DNA from: Acetobacter pasteurianus subsp. pasteurianus LMG 1262 = NBRC 106471
Lineage (GTDB): Bacteria > Pseudomonadota > Alphaproteobacteria > Acetobacterales > Acetobacteraceae
Direction: 5' to 3'
DNA length: 64,000 bases
Assembly (NCBI RefSeq): GCF_000285275.1
Contig: NZ_CADO01000001.1
Location: 1-64,000 of the forward strand
The position numbers and the translations under genes are program-made. Of this stretch, positions 45,831 through 55,705 are shown in pieces (positions within the stretch are counted from its first letter, which is position 1; every line of letters begins with the position of its first letter). The notes beneath the pieces are model-generated. The model ran no database searches. It was not told where the DNA came from and saw only the letters and a list, made by a program, of their open reading frames with translations.

Positions 45831-48800
45831 TCAAGATACAGCCGCAGGCAAAATGCCGGGCGCATACTTATCCAGCAACGCATCTGGCAGAACATCTGCA
45901 CGTGGCATTTCTGTCCAGACCAAAACACAAACTACGGGCCGATCGGGCCATATGCCTTGCAGAAGGGCACGATAAGCTGCCATCTGCCGGAGGTATAGAA
46001 CAGGTGTATCCTGCACCCTACGGGGGGCATGGCGGCCGGTTTTAAAATCACACACCAACACTTTGTTGGGCAGCACACGTAAACGGTCAACCTGCCCCAC
46101 AATAACTTGCCCGCCCGCCACACCGGCCAAACGCTGTTCCGCCCGTGCAGACGGATCAAACAGATCTACCAGTTCAGGCAGCCGCAAAACTGCAATAACC
46201 TGTTGTGCAAGTTCGGCAGCTTCATGTGATGACAAACCACTTGCTGGCCGCGCCAACCACTGATGCGCCATGGCAGGTTGCTGCTCTGCCGAACAGGCAG
46301 GCAAAAACTGCAACAAAGAATGTACCAGATTACCACGCCGAAAAGCTGCCTCACGTGCTTTAGCTGGCGTTACGGCAGCAATGTCCAACGGCGAACGTAC
46401 AGGGGGTAACGGCCCCAACATGGCATCATCTGGTTTACTTGGTGCCAACGGGCGCGCCAGCGGGCTTTCAGCTTCTGGCAAAGTAGGTTTCCACAACGGA
46501 GCAGTTCCCATCCATTGCGGTAGCAAGGCTGTATCCTCGCTCTGCTCAACAGAAGTCGGGACAGATTTTTTGGGGTTGGCTTCTTCTTGTGGCGTTTCTT
46601 CCAGAAGCAGCATGGAGCCAGACCATCCACCTTCCTGAAAGTCTATTTCTGTCGCACCTGCTTTTTCAAAACCAATTCGGCATCTTTCGTACCAACTTTC
46701 TGCTGGCACATTGCGTCCCGGTTTCCAGCCACAAACAACCAGCCGATCTGCCGCACGTGTAAGCGCTACGTACAGCAGGCGATTATATTCCTCTACCACA
46801 CGGCTACGCATCACGTCTTTTAAGCTACGCGTTAAGCCAACAGACAAAGCATTACGCGGCACATACAAAGGCACATCTATATTTTGTTTTTTATCATGCG
46901 CCCAAAACAATCTTTCCTCAAAACGTGGGAGACCAACTGTATCTGGCAAAATGACCAGACCGGCCTGTAACCCTTTAGAACCATGAGCTGTCATGATTCT
47001 TACAGAATCTCCGCCAGCTTCAGCTTCCCGCTTCACGGTTTCCTCAGAATGACGCATCCAATGCAGAAACCCCTGCAAAGAAGGTGGATGCTGATCCTGA
47101 TACCTTATTGCTGCAGAAAGTAGTTCATCAATTGGTTCCGCTGCTTCTGGCCCCAATCGGGCAAGAAACCGTGCACGTGCACCCCCCGGCCCCAATGCAG
47201 CAGAAAGAAACTCATAGGGCGTTAAATAATCTACCTGCCTGAACAAACCATTCAAAAAATTCCAAGCCTGTTTCCAATCTGACTGCTCTGCATGACGCTC
47301 TCGGAGTGCTGACCACAACGGTTCTCCTTTTTCACGCCCAGCAGCCAAAGCCATCAAGCTGTTATCCGACACACCACCTAGCGGAGATGTAAGCACACAA
47401 GCCAATGTTAAATCATCTTGTGGCAACAGGAGTGCTGCGCACAAAGAAAGCATGTCCTGCACAGCCAGATGCTCGGCCAACCCTGTACGCACAAGCGTAA
47501 CTACAGGAATGTTATGGCCTTTCAAGGCACGAACGAGCATTCCGACAAATGGTGAACGACGTGGCACAAGAACCAAAACATCACCCGGCGTTAAAGGCTT
47601 TTGTCCAGATAAGGGTTTTTGATTTAACTGCCTGAAAATATACCCCGCTACAGCATCTGCCAATTTCTGGCGTGGGCTCTGCCGCGTTGCATTTCCTTGC
47701 GCTGGCTCCCACGGGCTAATAACGTCTTCTTCCTTTTCGGCCTCAACCAACGGCCATAATTCTACACGCCCACCTTCGCCGGGACGCGCAGTAATATGTT
47801 CCATAATTTGACCGGGTTCTTCCACAACCCCTTTAGCTGCCTCTGGATCTGCAAAAACAGCATCAACAAGTTTAAGAACTGGTGCAGTTGATCTGAAAGA
47901 AACCGTGAGTTCAGGCTCACGCCATAATAAATGTGCATCCTGAACACGCTTTTTGAACTTCTGACGCCATTCCCGAAAAGAATCAGGATCTGCCCCCTGA
48001 AATCCGTAAATGGACTGCTTATAATCCCCTACGGCAAAAATAGTCCGAGGCCGCTCATCTTCACTCCGCCCACCAAGGCCTGCAAAAAATTCTTCTGTCA
48101 GATCACCTGCAATACGCCATTGCTCAGGAGAGGTATCCTGCACCTCATCCAGCAACAAATGGTCTATGCCGCCATCCAGCTTATACATCACCCATGCAGC
48201 ACCGGGTTCTCGAAAAAGCCCTAATGCACGTTGAATAAGATCATCATACTCAATTTGACCATGACGCGCTTTTTGCGTTGTATAGAGGCTAGAAACAGCC
48301 GCTGCCATCTTAAGCAATGCGCTTCCCATTTCAGCCAGTTTTCGAGCGCGCAGCTGTTCCTCTACCTTGGAAATACGTTCAGATTCTTTTTGAATATAGA
48401 GTGAAATATCAGAGTATTTTTCAGAAAGTTTTTTAGAAATCAAACCAACAGAGCGTAGTTTTCCCTCTTTTGTAAGAAAACCATTGCGCCACACAGACCA
48501 TTGCGCTGCACGTTCTGATGCAGGCAGGGATAGCCAATCCAAAAGAGAAAAAGCATTCCTTTTTATTGCTTCGGATCCCTCCTTAGAAAGAATCTGAAAC
48601 CCCTCTCTTAAATTCTGTTCTTCTGGAAAATTCGTGCATGTTTTTTCAAGAAATTCAGAAGTGTTTTCATGTAGTATATCAGGTGACAACCCTAGTATCT
48701 GGCATAATATAGCTTCAGCCTTATCGGAATCCTTCACAACGATTTTCAACAAGGAAGATGATCTTTCATCTTTTCTCAAAACACCTGAAATAAAAATAAA

Positions 48801-49403
48801 ATCTCCCAAAGATATCTGACCAGACAAGGGAGAGATAACACCTTCTTGTTGCTGACCTAAAATAGCTTCTACACACGCCTGCAAAGCCAAGGAGGCATCT
48901 GTTTCTTCCATAACCGTAAAGTGTGGATTCATGGAAGCTTCAAGAGGAAAACGCCGCAACAGAGATTGGCAAAACGCATGGATTGTTCCAATACGCATAC
49001 CCCCTGGAAGATCAAGCACTTCTGCAAATAATGCCCGTGCACGACGCCGCGTTTCCTCTGTGCAGGGAACGTACAACCCGGCTAGTTCTTCATCTAATTC
49101 TTTATCTGATAATGTTACCCAACGGCCAAGGCGCTTTTGCAGACGAATAGACATTTCTGCTGCGGCCGCCTTGGTAAAAGTCAGACACAAAATACGGGCA
49201 GGAGAACTTCCGGGCAGGATAGAACCATCTTCTGCCAAACGCGGCAACATCAGGCGCAAGAGGCGATCAATAAGCAGTTTGGTTTTACCGCTTCCCGCAG
49301 AAGCAGAAACAAAAACTGATGCTGAAGGATCCGATGCCAGGGCCTGTTGCGCATTGGCCTGAGAAATAGCTTTTTGTAAAGCTTTCTGTGCAGATATGCT
49401 CAT
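45831..49403 (-). CDS. addA: Double-strand break repair helicase AddA
   Basis: 1190 residues, the usual alphaproteobacterial AddA size. UvrD-like helicase: Walker A in VSASAGSGKTKLLIDRLLRL, motif II-like LLLDEVQDTSPEQWRI, motif III in FAVGDYKQSIYGFQGADP, and QxxR-type VRIMTAHGSKGLQAG. The C-terminal nuclease carries GQVDRLRV and LVCDFKTGRHAP. With AddB it processes DNA ends and loads RecA, standing in for RecBCD. Its ATG overlaps the addB stop. Base composition of the mid-gene (about 48.3-48.8 kb) is visibly more AT-rich. Confidence 0.96.
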   Translation of the reverse strand: MSISAQKALQKAISQANAQQALASDPSASVFVSASAGSGKTKLLIDRLLRLMLPRLAEDGSILPGSSPARILCLTFTKAAAAEMSIRLQKRLGRWVTLSDKELDEELAGLYVPCTEETRRRARALFAEVLDLPGGMRIGTIHAFCQSLLRRFPLEASMNPHFTVMEETDASLALQACVEAILGQQQEGVISPLSGQISLGDFIFISGVLRKDERSSSLLKIVVKDSDKAEAILCQILGLSPDILHENTSEFLEKTCTNFPEEQNLREGFQILSKEGSEAIKRNAFSLLDWLSLPASERAAQWSVWRNGFLTKEGKLRSVGLISKKLSEKYSDISLYIQKESERISKVEEQLRARKLAEMGSALLKMAAAVSSLYTTQKARHGQIEYDDLIQRALGLFREPGAAWVMYKLDGGIDHLLLDEVQDTSPEQWRIAGDLTEEFFAGLGGRSEDERPRTIFAVGDYKQSIYGFQGADPDSFREWRQKFKKRVQDAHLLWREPELTVSFRSTAPVLKLVDAVFADPEAAKGVVEEPGQIMEHITARPGEGGRVELWPLVEAEKEEDVISPWEPAQGNATRQSPRQKLADAVAGYIFRQLNQKPLSGQKPLTPGDVLVLVPRRSPFVGMLVRALKGHNIPVVTLVRTGLAEHLAVQDMLSLCAALLLPQDDLTLACVLTSPLGGVSDNSLMALAAGREKGEPLWSALRERHAEQSDWKQAWNFLNGLFRQVDYLTPYEFLSAALGPGGARARFLARLGPEAAEPIDELLSAAIRYQDQHPPSLQGFLHWMRHSEETVKREAEAGGDSVRIMTAHGSKGLQAGLVILPDTVGLPRFEERLFWAHDKKQNIDVPLYVPRNALSVGLTRSLKDVMRSRVVEEYNRLLYVALTRAADRLVVCGWKPGRNVPAESWYERCRIGFEKAGATEIDFQEGGWSGSMLLLEETPQEEANPKKSVPTSVEQSEDTALLPQWMGTAPLWKPTLPEAESPLARPLAPSKPDDAMLGPLPPVRSPLDIAAVTPAKAREAAFRRGNLVHSLLQFLPACSAEQQPAMAHQWLARPASGLSSHEAAELAQQVIAVLRLPELVDLFDPSARAEQRLAGVAGGQVIVGQVDRLRVLPNKVLVCDFKTGRHAPRRVQDTPVLYLRQMAAYRALLQGIWPDRPVVCVLVWTEMPRADVLPDALLDKYAPGILPAAVS

Positions 49404-52400
49404 TCCTCATCCTCCTTGCGGGCCGAATTCCACTCGGGCACACGTGCCAGACGTGCATAATCGGCAAAGCGTGGTTCTCTACCCGGATGAGGGTGAGAAA
49501 GGTAAGGCTGATCTGGTTGATCGTATGCTGCTATCCGCAATAGCAAATTTTCCCAAGTTTGTTCGGCCAGGTCTGTAAGGCTGAGTGCTTCACGGGTTTT
49601 GACAACCACCTCTTCTCCCGGCTCTGCACCACCAGTTAGACGCCAATAAATAAGATCTGATATTTCTCTTGAATGTTCAGGAACTTCCTTAAAACCACCC
49701 CGAATAATCATAGCAGCCTCAAGCGGTAGCTGCGGGCTCCAACCGGCCAAAACATCTTTGGCAGATGGTAACGTGCCAGTTTTGTAATCCTGCACAATCA
49801 CGTGCCCGTCAGCATTTAATTCTATACGATCTGCTCGGCCAACAATGTCAAACTTACCGCCCGGGGCATCCATAATGCTTACACGCCCACGAATTTCTGT
49901 AAGAATAGCGCGTGGCACACCGTGTTCATTCCGCCGCTTTTCTTCAGCCTGCACGACCCACTGAGCAATACGCGTTAACCTAGGAGCCCACCATGCACGC
50001 AATGCTGGACGCAAAACATGTTCCTGTAAACTTGCAGAAAATAAATCGCATAATTTCTTTTCTGCATTATCAGGCCATGTCACACCATATGCTTTCACCC
50101 AACGCTCTAACGCTTTATGCACAATCATCCCGTAATCGGATGCATCTGCGGCTTCTTCCAACTCAGGCAAAACTTCAAGACGTAAAATGTGTTTTGCGTA
50201 AATAGCGTATGGATCTCTTATCCAGGTTTCTATTTCTGTCACACTTAAACGACGAGGCCGCAGTGCAACGGGTGGCATAGGCAGCGGCGGTGCAACAGGT
50301 ATTGCTGGCCCTACTGGCTGATCCAACTTATTCAACCAAAGCAAAGCTGGGTGATTAGGAATATGCCCCTTACGGCCAGCCAAGAAAGCATCCAGCCGTG
50401 TAAGCCATCTGGTCGGCACAACAGGCGCTCCTTCTCTGCGTCGTGCGCTGGAAAGAATAACTGTACCTGCGGCAGCTGCGCTTGCAAAAAAATCATGTGC
50501 CGCCTGTCCGACAGCTTGCTCTGGAGATGGAAGCCCCATTCTTTGCCGCATAGGGCGACTCATCCACGGGCCAGCATCCACTACGGGCGGCCATACTCCT
50601 TCGGAAAGGCCACCCAAAATAACTGTTTCTGCCGTTTGCAGGCGCGATTCAAACAAACCCCAGATAAGAACACGTGGATGTAAAGATTTTGGATCTCCAC
50701 CTCGGCGCATAGCAACGCGTTCAGGAGCCAGAACCGCTGTTAACAAACCATCTAAAACAACAGGAGGTTGAGGCGGCAAAACCTCTGATGCCAACATTAA
50801 TTCTGTTAATTGGCTGGCAAGCAGATTGCCTTCCTCACCACGCCACAAACGTTCTGATGCACTTTCTTCATCAGTAGCAACCAAGCGCTCTACTGTGGCG
50901 ATTAATGCTGCCAGCAAATCTGGTACAGGGGCACAATGCTGTTCTAAATCTTGCGCTATCTGCATACCTGCTTCTGCCGCATCCAGTTCCCATCCAAGAA
51001 CCGGCTCCAGACAAAATTCCAGACGCTCCATGAAAACAGACAATGCAACCGGACCAAAAGGGCGATCAGCTGTAACGCCTCCTTCTAGCTTGGCTTTTTC
51101 CCTTTCATTCGGGTTTTCTAAAGCACTTTTCACAACCTGACATAAAGCGGCAAAACCAGGAGGAGGCGCCGGCCCCCGTAATATAGCACGCTCCAAAAGG
51201 CGCGCTGTTGCGCGGCAGACACCTGCTGCAAAACCACATGCAACCAAAGGATGTTTTAAAACACTTAAAAGAGATACGGGCGAAAACTTGCTATCTACCA
51301 TTTGCGCAACAAGACGCAACAGAACAGCCGCTGGTGTATCCACCAAGGATGAACCTGCACTATCATCCGCCAGTACACCCCATCGCGCCAGCTCTGTGGC
51401 GACACGTGCAGCCAACACACGATCGGGTGTTACAAGAGCCACACGATGCGCAGGTTTTTCAATAGCCTCACGCATGATCATACTGATTGCAACAGCTTCT
51501 TCCTGCTGATCAGCGGCATCTAGTCTGTAAACATTTTCTAATTCAGCCCCACCTGAATGAGACCAATCACCCAAAGCTTCGGCCGGAAGAAGAACACGTG
51601 CAAGAGTAGATGCACGCTCAGATCCCGTACCTTCACCTTCCCAAACTTCAATCTTATCTCGTGTGATTTCTAAATTTTTTAGTAAAGAACTCAGTCCAGC
51701 CTGAGGGTGACTATCTGGCAAGGAAAAAAAAGTCTCTTCTGCCATCATCATATCCAAGCCAGGCAATATAATCTTGCCTGCGGGACACTCCAGAACGGCC
51801 TGCAACACTTTTACTGTAGGCTGCATAACGTGTGTAAACCCTGCAGCCCATATAGGTGTAATCTCACCCTGTTGCGCAAGTTTACGCCATAAATTGGCCT
51901 GTGCCTCAAGCAATGCCACCTGTCTGGCCACAGGGTTTATCACCCCATTTTCCTTGAGCCATTCAGGCCATGCTTGTGTCACAATTTCGAGAAATCTTAA
52001 AATAATTTGCCAATGTTCAGCAAAATTTTCCTGCACAGCTTCTGGCAAACGTTCTGCCAGATTAACGCCAGACCACTCTGCCTCATCCATTAAATCTGCC
52101 AGAGCTTTTGCCAGAGGCCATGCCTGATCTAACGTTGGCCGCGTGCCAAATGCTTTATCTGCCTGCAAAACCAGCCGGGCCAACACAGCCAGCCTTGTCA
52201 TTCCAGCGACAGCGGGAGGCAGATCCAACGCCAGTTCGCCACCTATGCCGGCAGATAACCCAAGTTCCGCTTCATCCAACGCACCAATAGGTACAATACG
52301 GGGCAGCAATACACTCTGCCCATCCATATGGCGCAAAAAGGCTTCTGTTAATGCACGTGCGGCACGCCTACCGGGCAATACAATAATGCCCTCACCTATA

Positions 52401-52489
52401 GCTTCTACATTATGATGTGCAGCTTCAATCCAACGTAAGGCAAGCTGGTCCAGAAAAGGAAGATGCGCGGGAATTGTTGCAAGTTTCAT
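49400..52489 (-). CDS. addB: Double-strand break repair protein AddB
   Basis: 1029 residues. The N-terminal half is an inactivated helicase-like region (IIVLPGRRAARALTEAFL) used for Chi scanning in the family. The C-terminal PD-(D/E)XK nuclease has FDIVGRADRIELNADGHVIVQ then DYKTGTLPSAKD. Overlaps both neighbours by four bases (tsaE upstream, addA downstream), giving one tsaE-addB-addA unit. Confidence 0.94.
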   Translation of the reverse strand: MKLATIPAHLPFLDQLALRWIEAAHHNVEAIGEGIIVLPGRRAARALTEAFLRHMDGQSVLLPRIVPIGALDEAELGLSAGIGGELALDLPPAVAGMTRLAVLARLVLQADKAFGTRPTLDQAWPLAKALADLMDEAEWSGVNLAERLPEAVQENFAEHWQIILRFLEIVTQAWPEWLKENGVINPVARQVALLEAQANLWRKLAQQGEITPIWAAGFTHVMQPTVKVLQAVLECPAGKIILPGLDMMMAEETFFSLPDSHPQAGLSSLLKNLEITRDKIEVWEGEGTGSERASTLARVLLPAEALGDWSHSGGAELENVYRLDAADQQEEAVAISMIMREAIEKPAHRVALVTPDRVLAARVATELARWGVLADDSAGSSLVDTPAAVLLRLVAQMVDSKFSPVSLLSVLKHPLVACGFAAGVCRATARLLERAILRGPAPPPGFAALCQVVKSALENPNEREKAKLEGGVTADRPFGPVALSVFMERLEFCLEPVLGWELDAAEAGMQIAQDLEQHCAPVPDLLAALIATVERLVATDEESASERLWRGEEGNLLASQLTELMLASEVLPPQPPVVLDGLLTAVLAPERVAMRRGGDPKSLHPRVLIWGLFESRLQTAETVILGGLSEGVWPPVVDAGPWMSRPMRQRMGLPSPEQAVGQAAHDFFASAAAAGTVILSSARRREGAPVVPTRWLTRLDAFLAGRKGHIPNHPALLWLNKLDQPVGPAIPVAPPLPMPPVALRPRRLSVTEIETWIRDPYAIYAKHILRLEVLPELEEAADASDYGMIVHKALERWVKAYGVTWPDNAEKKLCDLFSASLQEHVLRPALRAWWAPRLTRIAQWVVQAEEKRRNEHGVPRAILTEIRGRVSIMDAPGGKFDIVGRADRIELNADGHVIVQDYKTGTLPSAKDVLAGWSPQLPLEAAMIIRGGFKEVPEHSREISDLIYWRLTGGAEPGEEVVVKTREALSLTDLAEQTWENLLLRIAAYDQPDQPYLSHPHPGREPRFADYARLARVPEWNSARKEDEE

Positions 52490-52986
52490 ATGCCAGCCCC
52501 GTAGCCTGCCAAATCTGCCTTTTTCAATCTTTCACCCCACCCCGATAACCTGGCTTGGCGTTGCCCATCTGCCAGAACATGTATTTCGAGATTCAAGGCA
52601 TCTTCTGGCAACAGATCTTCCAGTTTTTGAGGCCATTCAACAAGCACCACGCCCTCTCGGGCTTCATCCCATCCAAGCTCTTCCAGTTCATCGGGACCAC
52701 CCAACCGCCATAAGTCAAAATGAGATACGGTGCATGAAGGAGCTTCGTAGGATTGCACTAAGGTGTAGGTAGGGCTTGGCACCTCCAAACTGGGCGCATG
52801 GCAAAATGCGCGCAAAAAAGCCCGTGCAAAAAGGCTCTTCCCAGCCCCAAGCGGCCCAGAAAGTAAAATGGCATCGCCTGCTCGCGCATATTCTGCCAGT
52901 TTTGTGGCCAGTTTTATTGTGGCGTCTTCATCTTGCAGAATCATATCTCTGGCCATTTTAGCCTTCTCCATGCATTGCCCAACCAT
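52486..52986 (-). CDS. tsaE: tRNA t6A biosynthesis ATPase TsaE
   Basis: 166 residues; drives TsaBD turnover in making N6-threonylcarbamoyl-A37 on ANN-decoding tRNAs. The P-loop is LSGPLGAGKSLFARAFLR; VPSPTYTLVQSYE and FDLWRLGGPDELEELGWDE are family signatures. Met at 52971 or 52956 are alternative starts. It heads the tsaE-addB-addA unit and its stop overlaps the addB start. Confidence 0.93.
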   Translation of the reverse strand: MVGQCMEKAKMARDMILQDEDATIKLATKLAEYARAGDAILLSGPLGAGKSLFARAFLRAFCHAPSLEVPSPTYTLVQSYEAPSCTVSHFDLWRLGGPDELEELGWDEAREGVVLVEWPQKLEDLLPEDALNLEIHVLADGQRQARLSGWGERLKKADLAGYGAGI

Positions 52987-53334
52987 GTATTATAAATCAC
53001 AATCATGAGAGATTTTTTGTTGCACTCGCTCCGATATCACAAAGATGTGCATTACAGGCATAACAAACAAATATTCCATATATCCCATTATTTATAAATA
53101 ACTTTCTTAAAACCTTCCAAATAAAAACCTAACATTTTTTATAATTTCCTTAATCTTTCCTCATTATTATATTTGTTTCGATATGCATAAAACGCATACT
53201 TGGTACGCGCTAAAGAGAAGCCCTGAACGAAATATGGTTTGTTTCTTTTTAAAACACGTATAGGTTTAGACGTATCAACAAAATGCAACCACAGGGTGCA
53301 TTTCTGATTCTCTGAACCATAATGAGGTTCCACC
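52987..53334. other. AT-rich intergenic region upstream of the CtrA-like gene
   Basis: Markedly more AT-rich than its surroundings, with A- and T-runs. It must carry the divergent promoters of tsaE and the response regulator. I see no perfect CtrA site (TTAA-N7-TTAA). A minus-strand frame of up to 80 codons at 53139-53381 overlaps the regulator start and looks spurious. Confidence 0.5.
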
Positions 53335-54120
53335 ATGCGTATTTTACTTTTAGAGAATGATTTCACTTCTAGTCGGACCATATTTTCAGCATTAACAAAA
53401 GCTTCTTTTTCGGTGGATATAGCTCAGTGTGATCAGGAAGCTATAGAATTACTCAGAAACTATGATTATGGCCTTGCCATTCTACACTTGCAGCAGCCTG
53501 ATATTCATGGCTACGAGATTCTTAGCACATTACGATCTTTAAAACTTGCAACACCAGTTATTGTTATCTCACCAGTTAACAACCCAGAAGTAAAAACCAA
53601 AGCTTTTGCCGCAGGCGCTGACGATTATATCATGGATCCATTTGATGCGACTGAACTTACAGCCCGCATACAAGCTATTTTACGGCGGGTGCACGGCTAT
53701 GCCCACCCTGTTGCACAGATTGGCGATCTTACAGTTAACTTCAACAGTCATACCGTAACAGTCAATAATCAGCCTGTGCACCTGACCGGAAAAGAATTTG
53801 CCATTCTTGAACTCCTTGTATTGCGCAAAGGCATTGCTCAAACCAAGGAAACCTTCCTCAACCATCTTTATGGAGGGCGGGATGAACCGGATATAAAAAT
53901 TATAGATGTTTTTATCTGTAAACTTCGTAAAAAACTTCAGGCCGCAGGGGCAGGAAATCTTATTTCCACCGTATGGGGCAGAGGTTACATTCTAAATGAT
54001 CCTCAGGCATCTCAAGCATACGAGTCCATGTCCGCTCTCAGTAAACCTCTTGAAAAATCGCAATCAACCTCAAACAGGCATGCCTCTCGCAAGCATGAGG
54101 ATCCTTTATCTTTACTCTAA
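53335..54120 (+). CDS. CtrA-family response regulator with a degenerate receiver
   Basis: 261 residues. The DNA-binding half (about 125-222) closely follows CtrA as I recall it: HLTGKEFAILELLVLRKG, FLNHLYGGRDEPDIKIID, VFICKLRKKL and TVWGRGYIL. The receiver keeps the CtrA length and register (MRILLLENDF at 1, PDIHGYEIL at 55, GADDYIMDPFD at 94), but the phospho-acceptor Asp51 is His (AILHLQQPD), one pocket acid is Asn8 (ENDF) and the conserved Lys near 101 is Asp (MDPFD). Phosphorylation is therefore unlikely. A 39-residue Ser-rich tail (223-261) replaces the short CtrA end and lacks its Ala-Ala degradation tag. The gene is AT-rich and alone. Confidence 0.88.
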   Translation: MRILLLENDFTSSRTIFSALTKASFSVDIAQCDQEAIELLRNYDYGLAILHLQQPDIHGYEILSTLRSLKLATPVIVISPVNNPEVKTKAFAAGADDYIMDPFDATELTARIQAILRRVHGYAHPVAQIGDLTVNFNSHTVTVNNQPVHLTGKEFAILELLVLRKGIAQTKETFLNHLYGGRDEPDIKIIDVFICKLRKKLQAAGAGNLISTVWGRGYILNDPQASQAYESMSALSKPLEKSQSTSNRHASRKHEDPLSLL

Positions 54121-54166
54121 AAAATAAAGTGTGATTATTTCAATATTCTCTAAAACTCATAATGAG

Positions 54167-54209
54167 AATTCTAGGGAAAAGAATTTCAAAAATTCCTTTC
54201 CCTAGAATT
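54167..54209. terminator. Convergent terminator between the CtrA-like gene and glmM
   Basis: AATTCTAGGGAAA (54167-54179) pairs with TTTCCCTAGAATT (54197-54209), extended inside by GAATTT/AAATTC with one mismatch. TTGTTTT follows on the plus strand. It serves both convergent genes. Confidence 0.8.
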
Positions 54210-54213
54210 TGTT

Positions 54214-55572
54214 TTACGCAGGAACCTTTACCTGCTCAAGCACATCGCACATCTGGTCAACAACTTCATCAACCAGATTTGCGTCTTCTGCTTCCGCCAT
54301 AACGCGCACCAAAGGTTCTGTACCGCTTTTGCGCAGCACCAAACGACCACGCCCTGCAAGCTTACGCTCTACCTCAGCTTGGCGGCTTTTTACTTCAGCC
54401 ATATCAAGCGGACATGCACCCTTGTATCGAACATTTTTCAGCTTTTGGGGAAACGGCTGAAATAGCTGGCACACTTCACTAGCCGGACGACCATCCTGCA
54501 CCAAAACTGCCAGGATCTGCAAAGCTGCAATCAGCCCATCCCCTGTTGTTGCAAAGTCTGTCAGCACCATATGCCCGGATTGCTCACCGCCAATGTTAAC
54601 CTGCCGTTCCAGCATGCGCTCTACAACATAGCGATCACCCACCGCCGTACGTTCTAAGCTGAGGCCTAGATTTTCAAGAAACCGTTCCAATCCCATGTTG
54701 GACATAATGGTTGCCACAACGGAATTACCCATCAGGCGCCCTTCACGCACCCAAGACTGCGCAATAAGAGCGAGAATCTGATCACCATCAATCAGGCGGC
54801 CGGTTTCATCTGCAATCAACACACGGTCTGCATCGCCATCCAGAGCAATGCCCAAATCCGCCTTATGTTTTACAACAGCGGCACACAGAGCCTCGGGATG
54901 TGTTGAACCACATTTTTCATTAATATTTACGCCGTTAGGCTCACACCCTATTCGGATGACTTCTGCACCCAATTCCCACAATGCTGTGGGTGCAACCCGA
55001 TAAGCAGAGCCATTGGCACAATCAATAACAATCTTCATGCCATCCAACCGCAATTTGCGCGGAAATGAGGCTTTAGCACTTTCTATATATCGACCTGCAG
55101 CATCATTCAGCCGGGATGCCCGACCGATATGTTCTGGCTTTGCAAGATATGCCGTAAGATCTTTCTCCATCAGAGCTTCAATTTCGCTTTCATCCTGATC
55201 AGAAAGCTTGAAACCATCTGGGCCAAACAGCTTAATGCCGTTATCCCCAAAAGGGTTATGAGAGGCAGAAATCATAACGCCCAGATCTGCTCTGAGGGAA
55301 CGTGTCAGCATAGCAATGGCAGGTGTTGGCAACGGGCCTACCAACGTGACATCCATACCCGCAGAAAGAAAACCCGAAACCATGGCGCTTTCGATCATAT
55401 ATCCAGAAAGTCGCGTATCTTTTCCTAACAGAACGCTATGCCGATGATCCCCCCGCTTGAAATGCAACCCGGCAGCCTGCCCGAGTTTTTGGGCCACTTC
55501 CACCGTCATTGGGGCAACGTTAGCGGTGCCACGAATACCGTCTGTTCCGAAAAAACGCTTCATTCTGCTCAT
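54214..55572 (-). CDS. glmM: Phosphoglucosamine mutase
   Basis: Converts glucosamine-6-P to glucosamine-1-P for UDP-GlcNAc and thus peptidoglycan and LPS; 452 residues. Active Ser in [15 protein letters not shown], metal loop [12 protein letters not shown], sugar loop [10 protein letters not shown], phosphate loop [11 protein letters not shown]. It opens [11 protein letters not shown]. It follows folP by 133 bp in the same direction. Confidence 0.97.
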   Translation of the reverse strand: MSRMKRFFGTDGIRGTANVAPMTVEVAQKLGQAAGLHFKRGDHRHSVLLGKDTRLSGYMIESAMVSGFLSAGMDVTLVGPLPTPAIAMLTRSLRADLGVMISASHNPFGDNGIKLFGPDGFKLSDQDESEIEALMEKDLTAYLAKPEHIGRASRLNDAAGRYIESAKASFPRKLRLDGMKIVIDCANGSAYRVAPTALWELGAEVIRIGCEPNGVNINEKCGSTHPEALCAAVVKHKADLGIALDGDADRVLIADETGRLIDGDQILALIAQSWVREGRLMGNSVVATIMSNMGLERFLENLGLSLERTAVGDRYVVERMLERQVNIGGEQSGHMVLTDFATTGDGLIAALQILAVLVQDGRPASEVCQLFQPFPQKLKNVRYKGACPLDMAEVKSRQAEVERKLAGRGRLVLRKSGTEPLVRVMAEAEDANLVDEVVDQMCDVLEQVKVPA

Positions 55573-55705
55573 TCCATTCTGTCCGCCTCAGACAGAAAAA
55601 GCCCATCCTGCACAAAGAACGGAACTGCCTTCTTGCGGTTTTCTTTTATTTCCTAAAACGGTTTCAGGCTGGAAGAAACCTTGTTCAGCCCGGAAACTTA
55701 CTTTT

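Noticed and set aside
52987-53334. CtrA autoregulatory site upstream of the CtrA-like gene
   Set aside because: Several TTAA half-sites occur by chance in this AT-rich stretch, but none forms TTAA-N7-TTAA.
53139-53381. Minus-strand small frame overlapping the CtrA-like gene start
   Set aside because: No ribosome-binding site, overlaps the regulator's own start and lies in an AT-rich promoter region.
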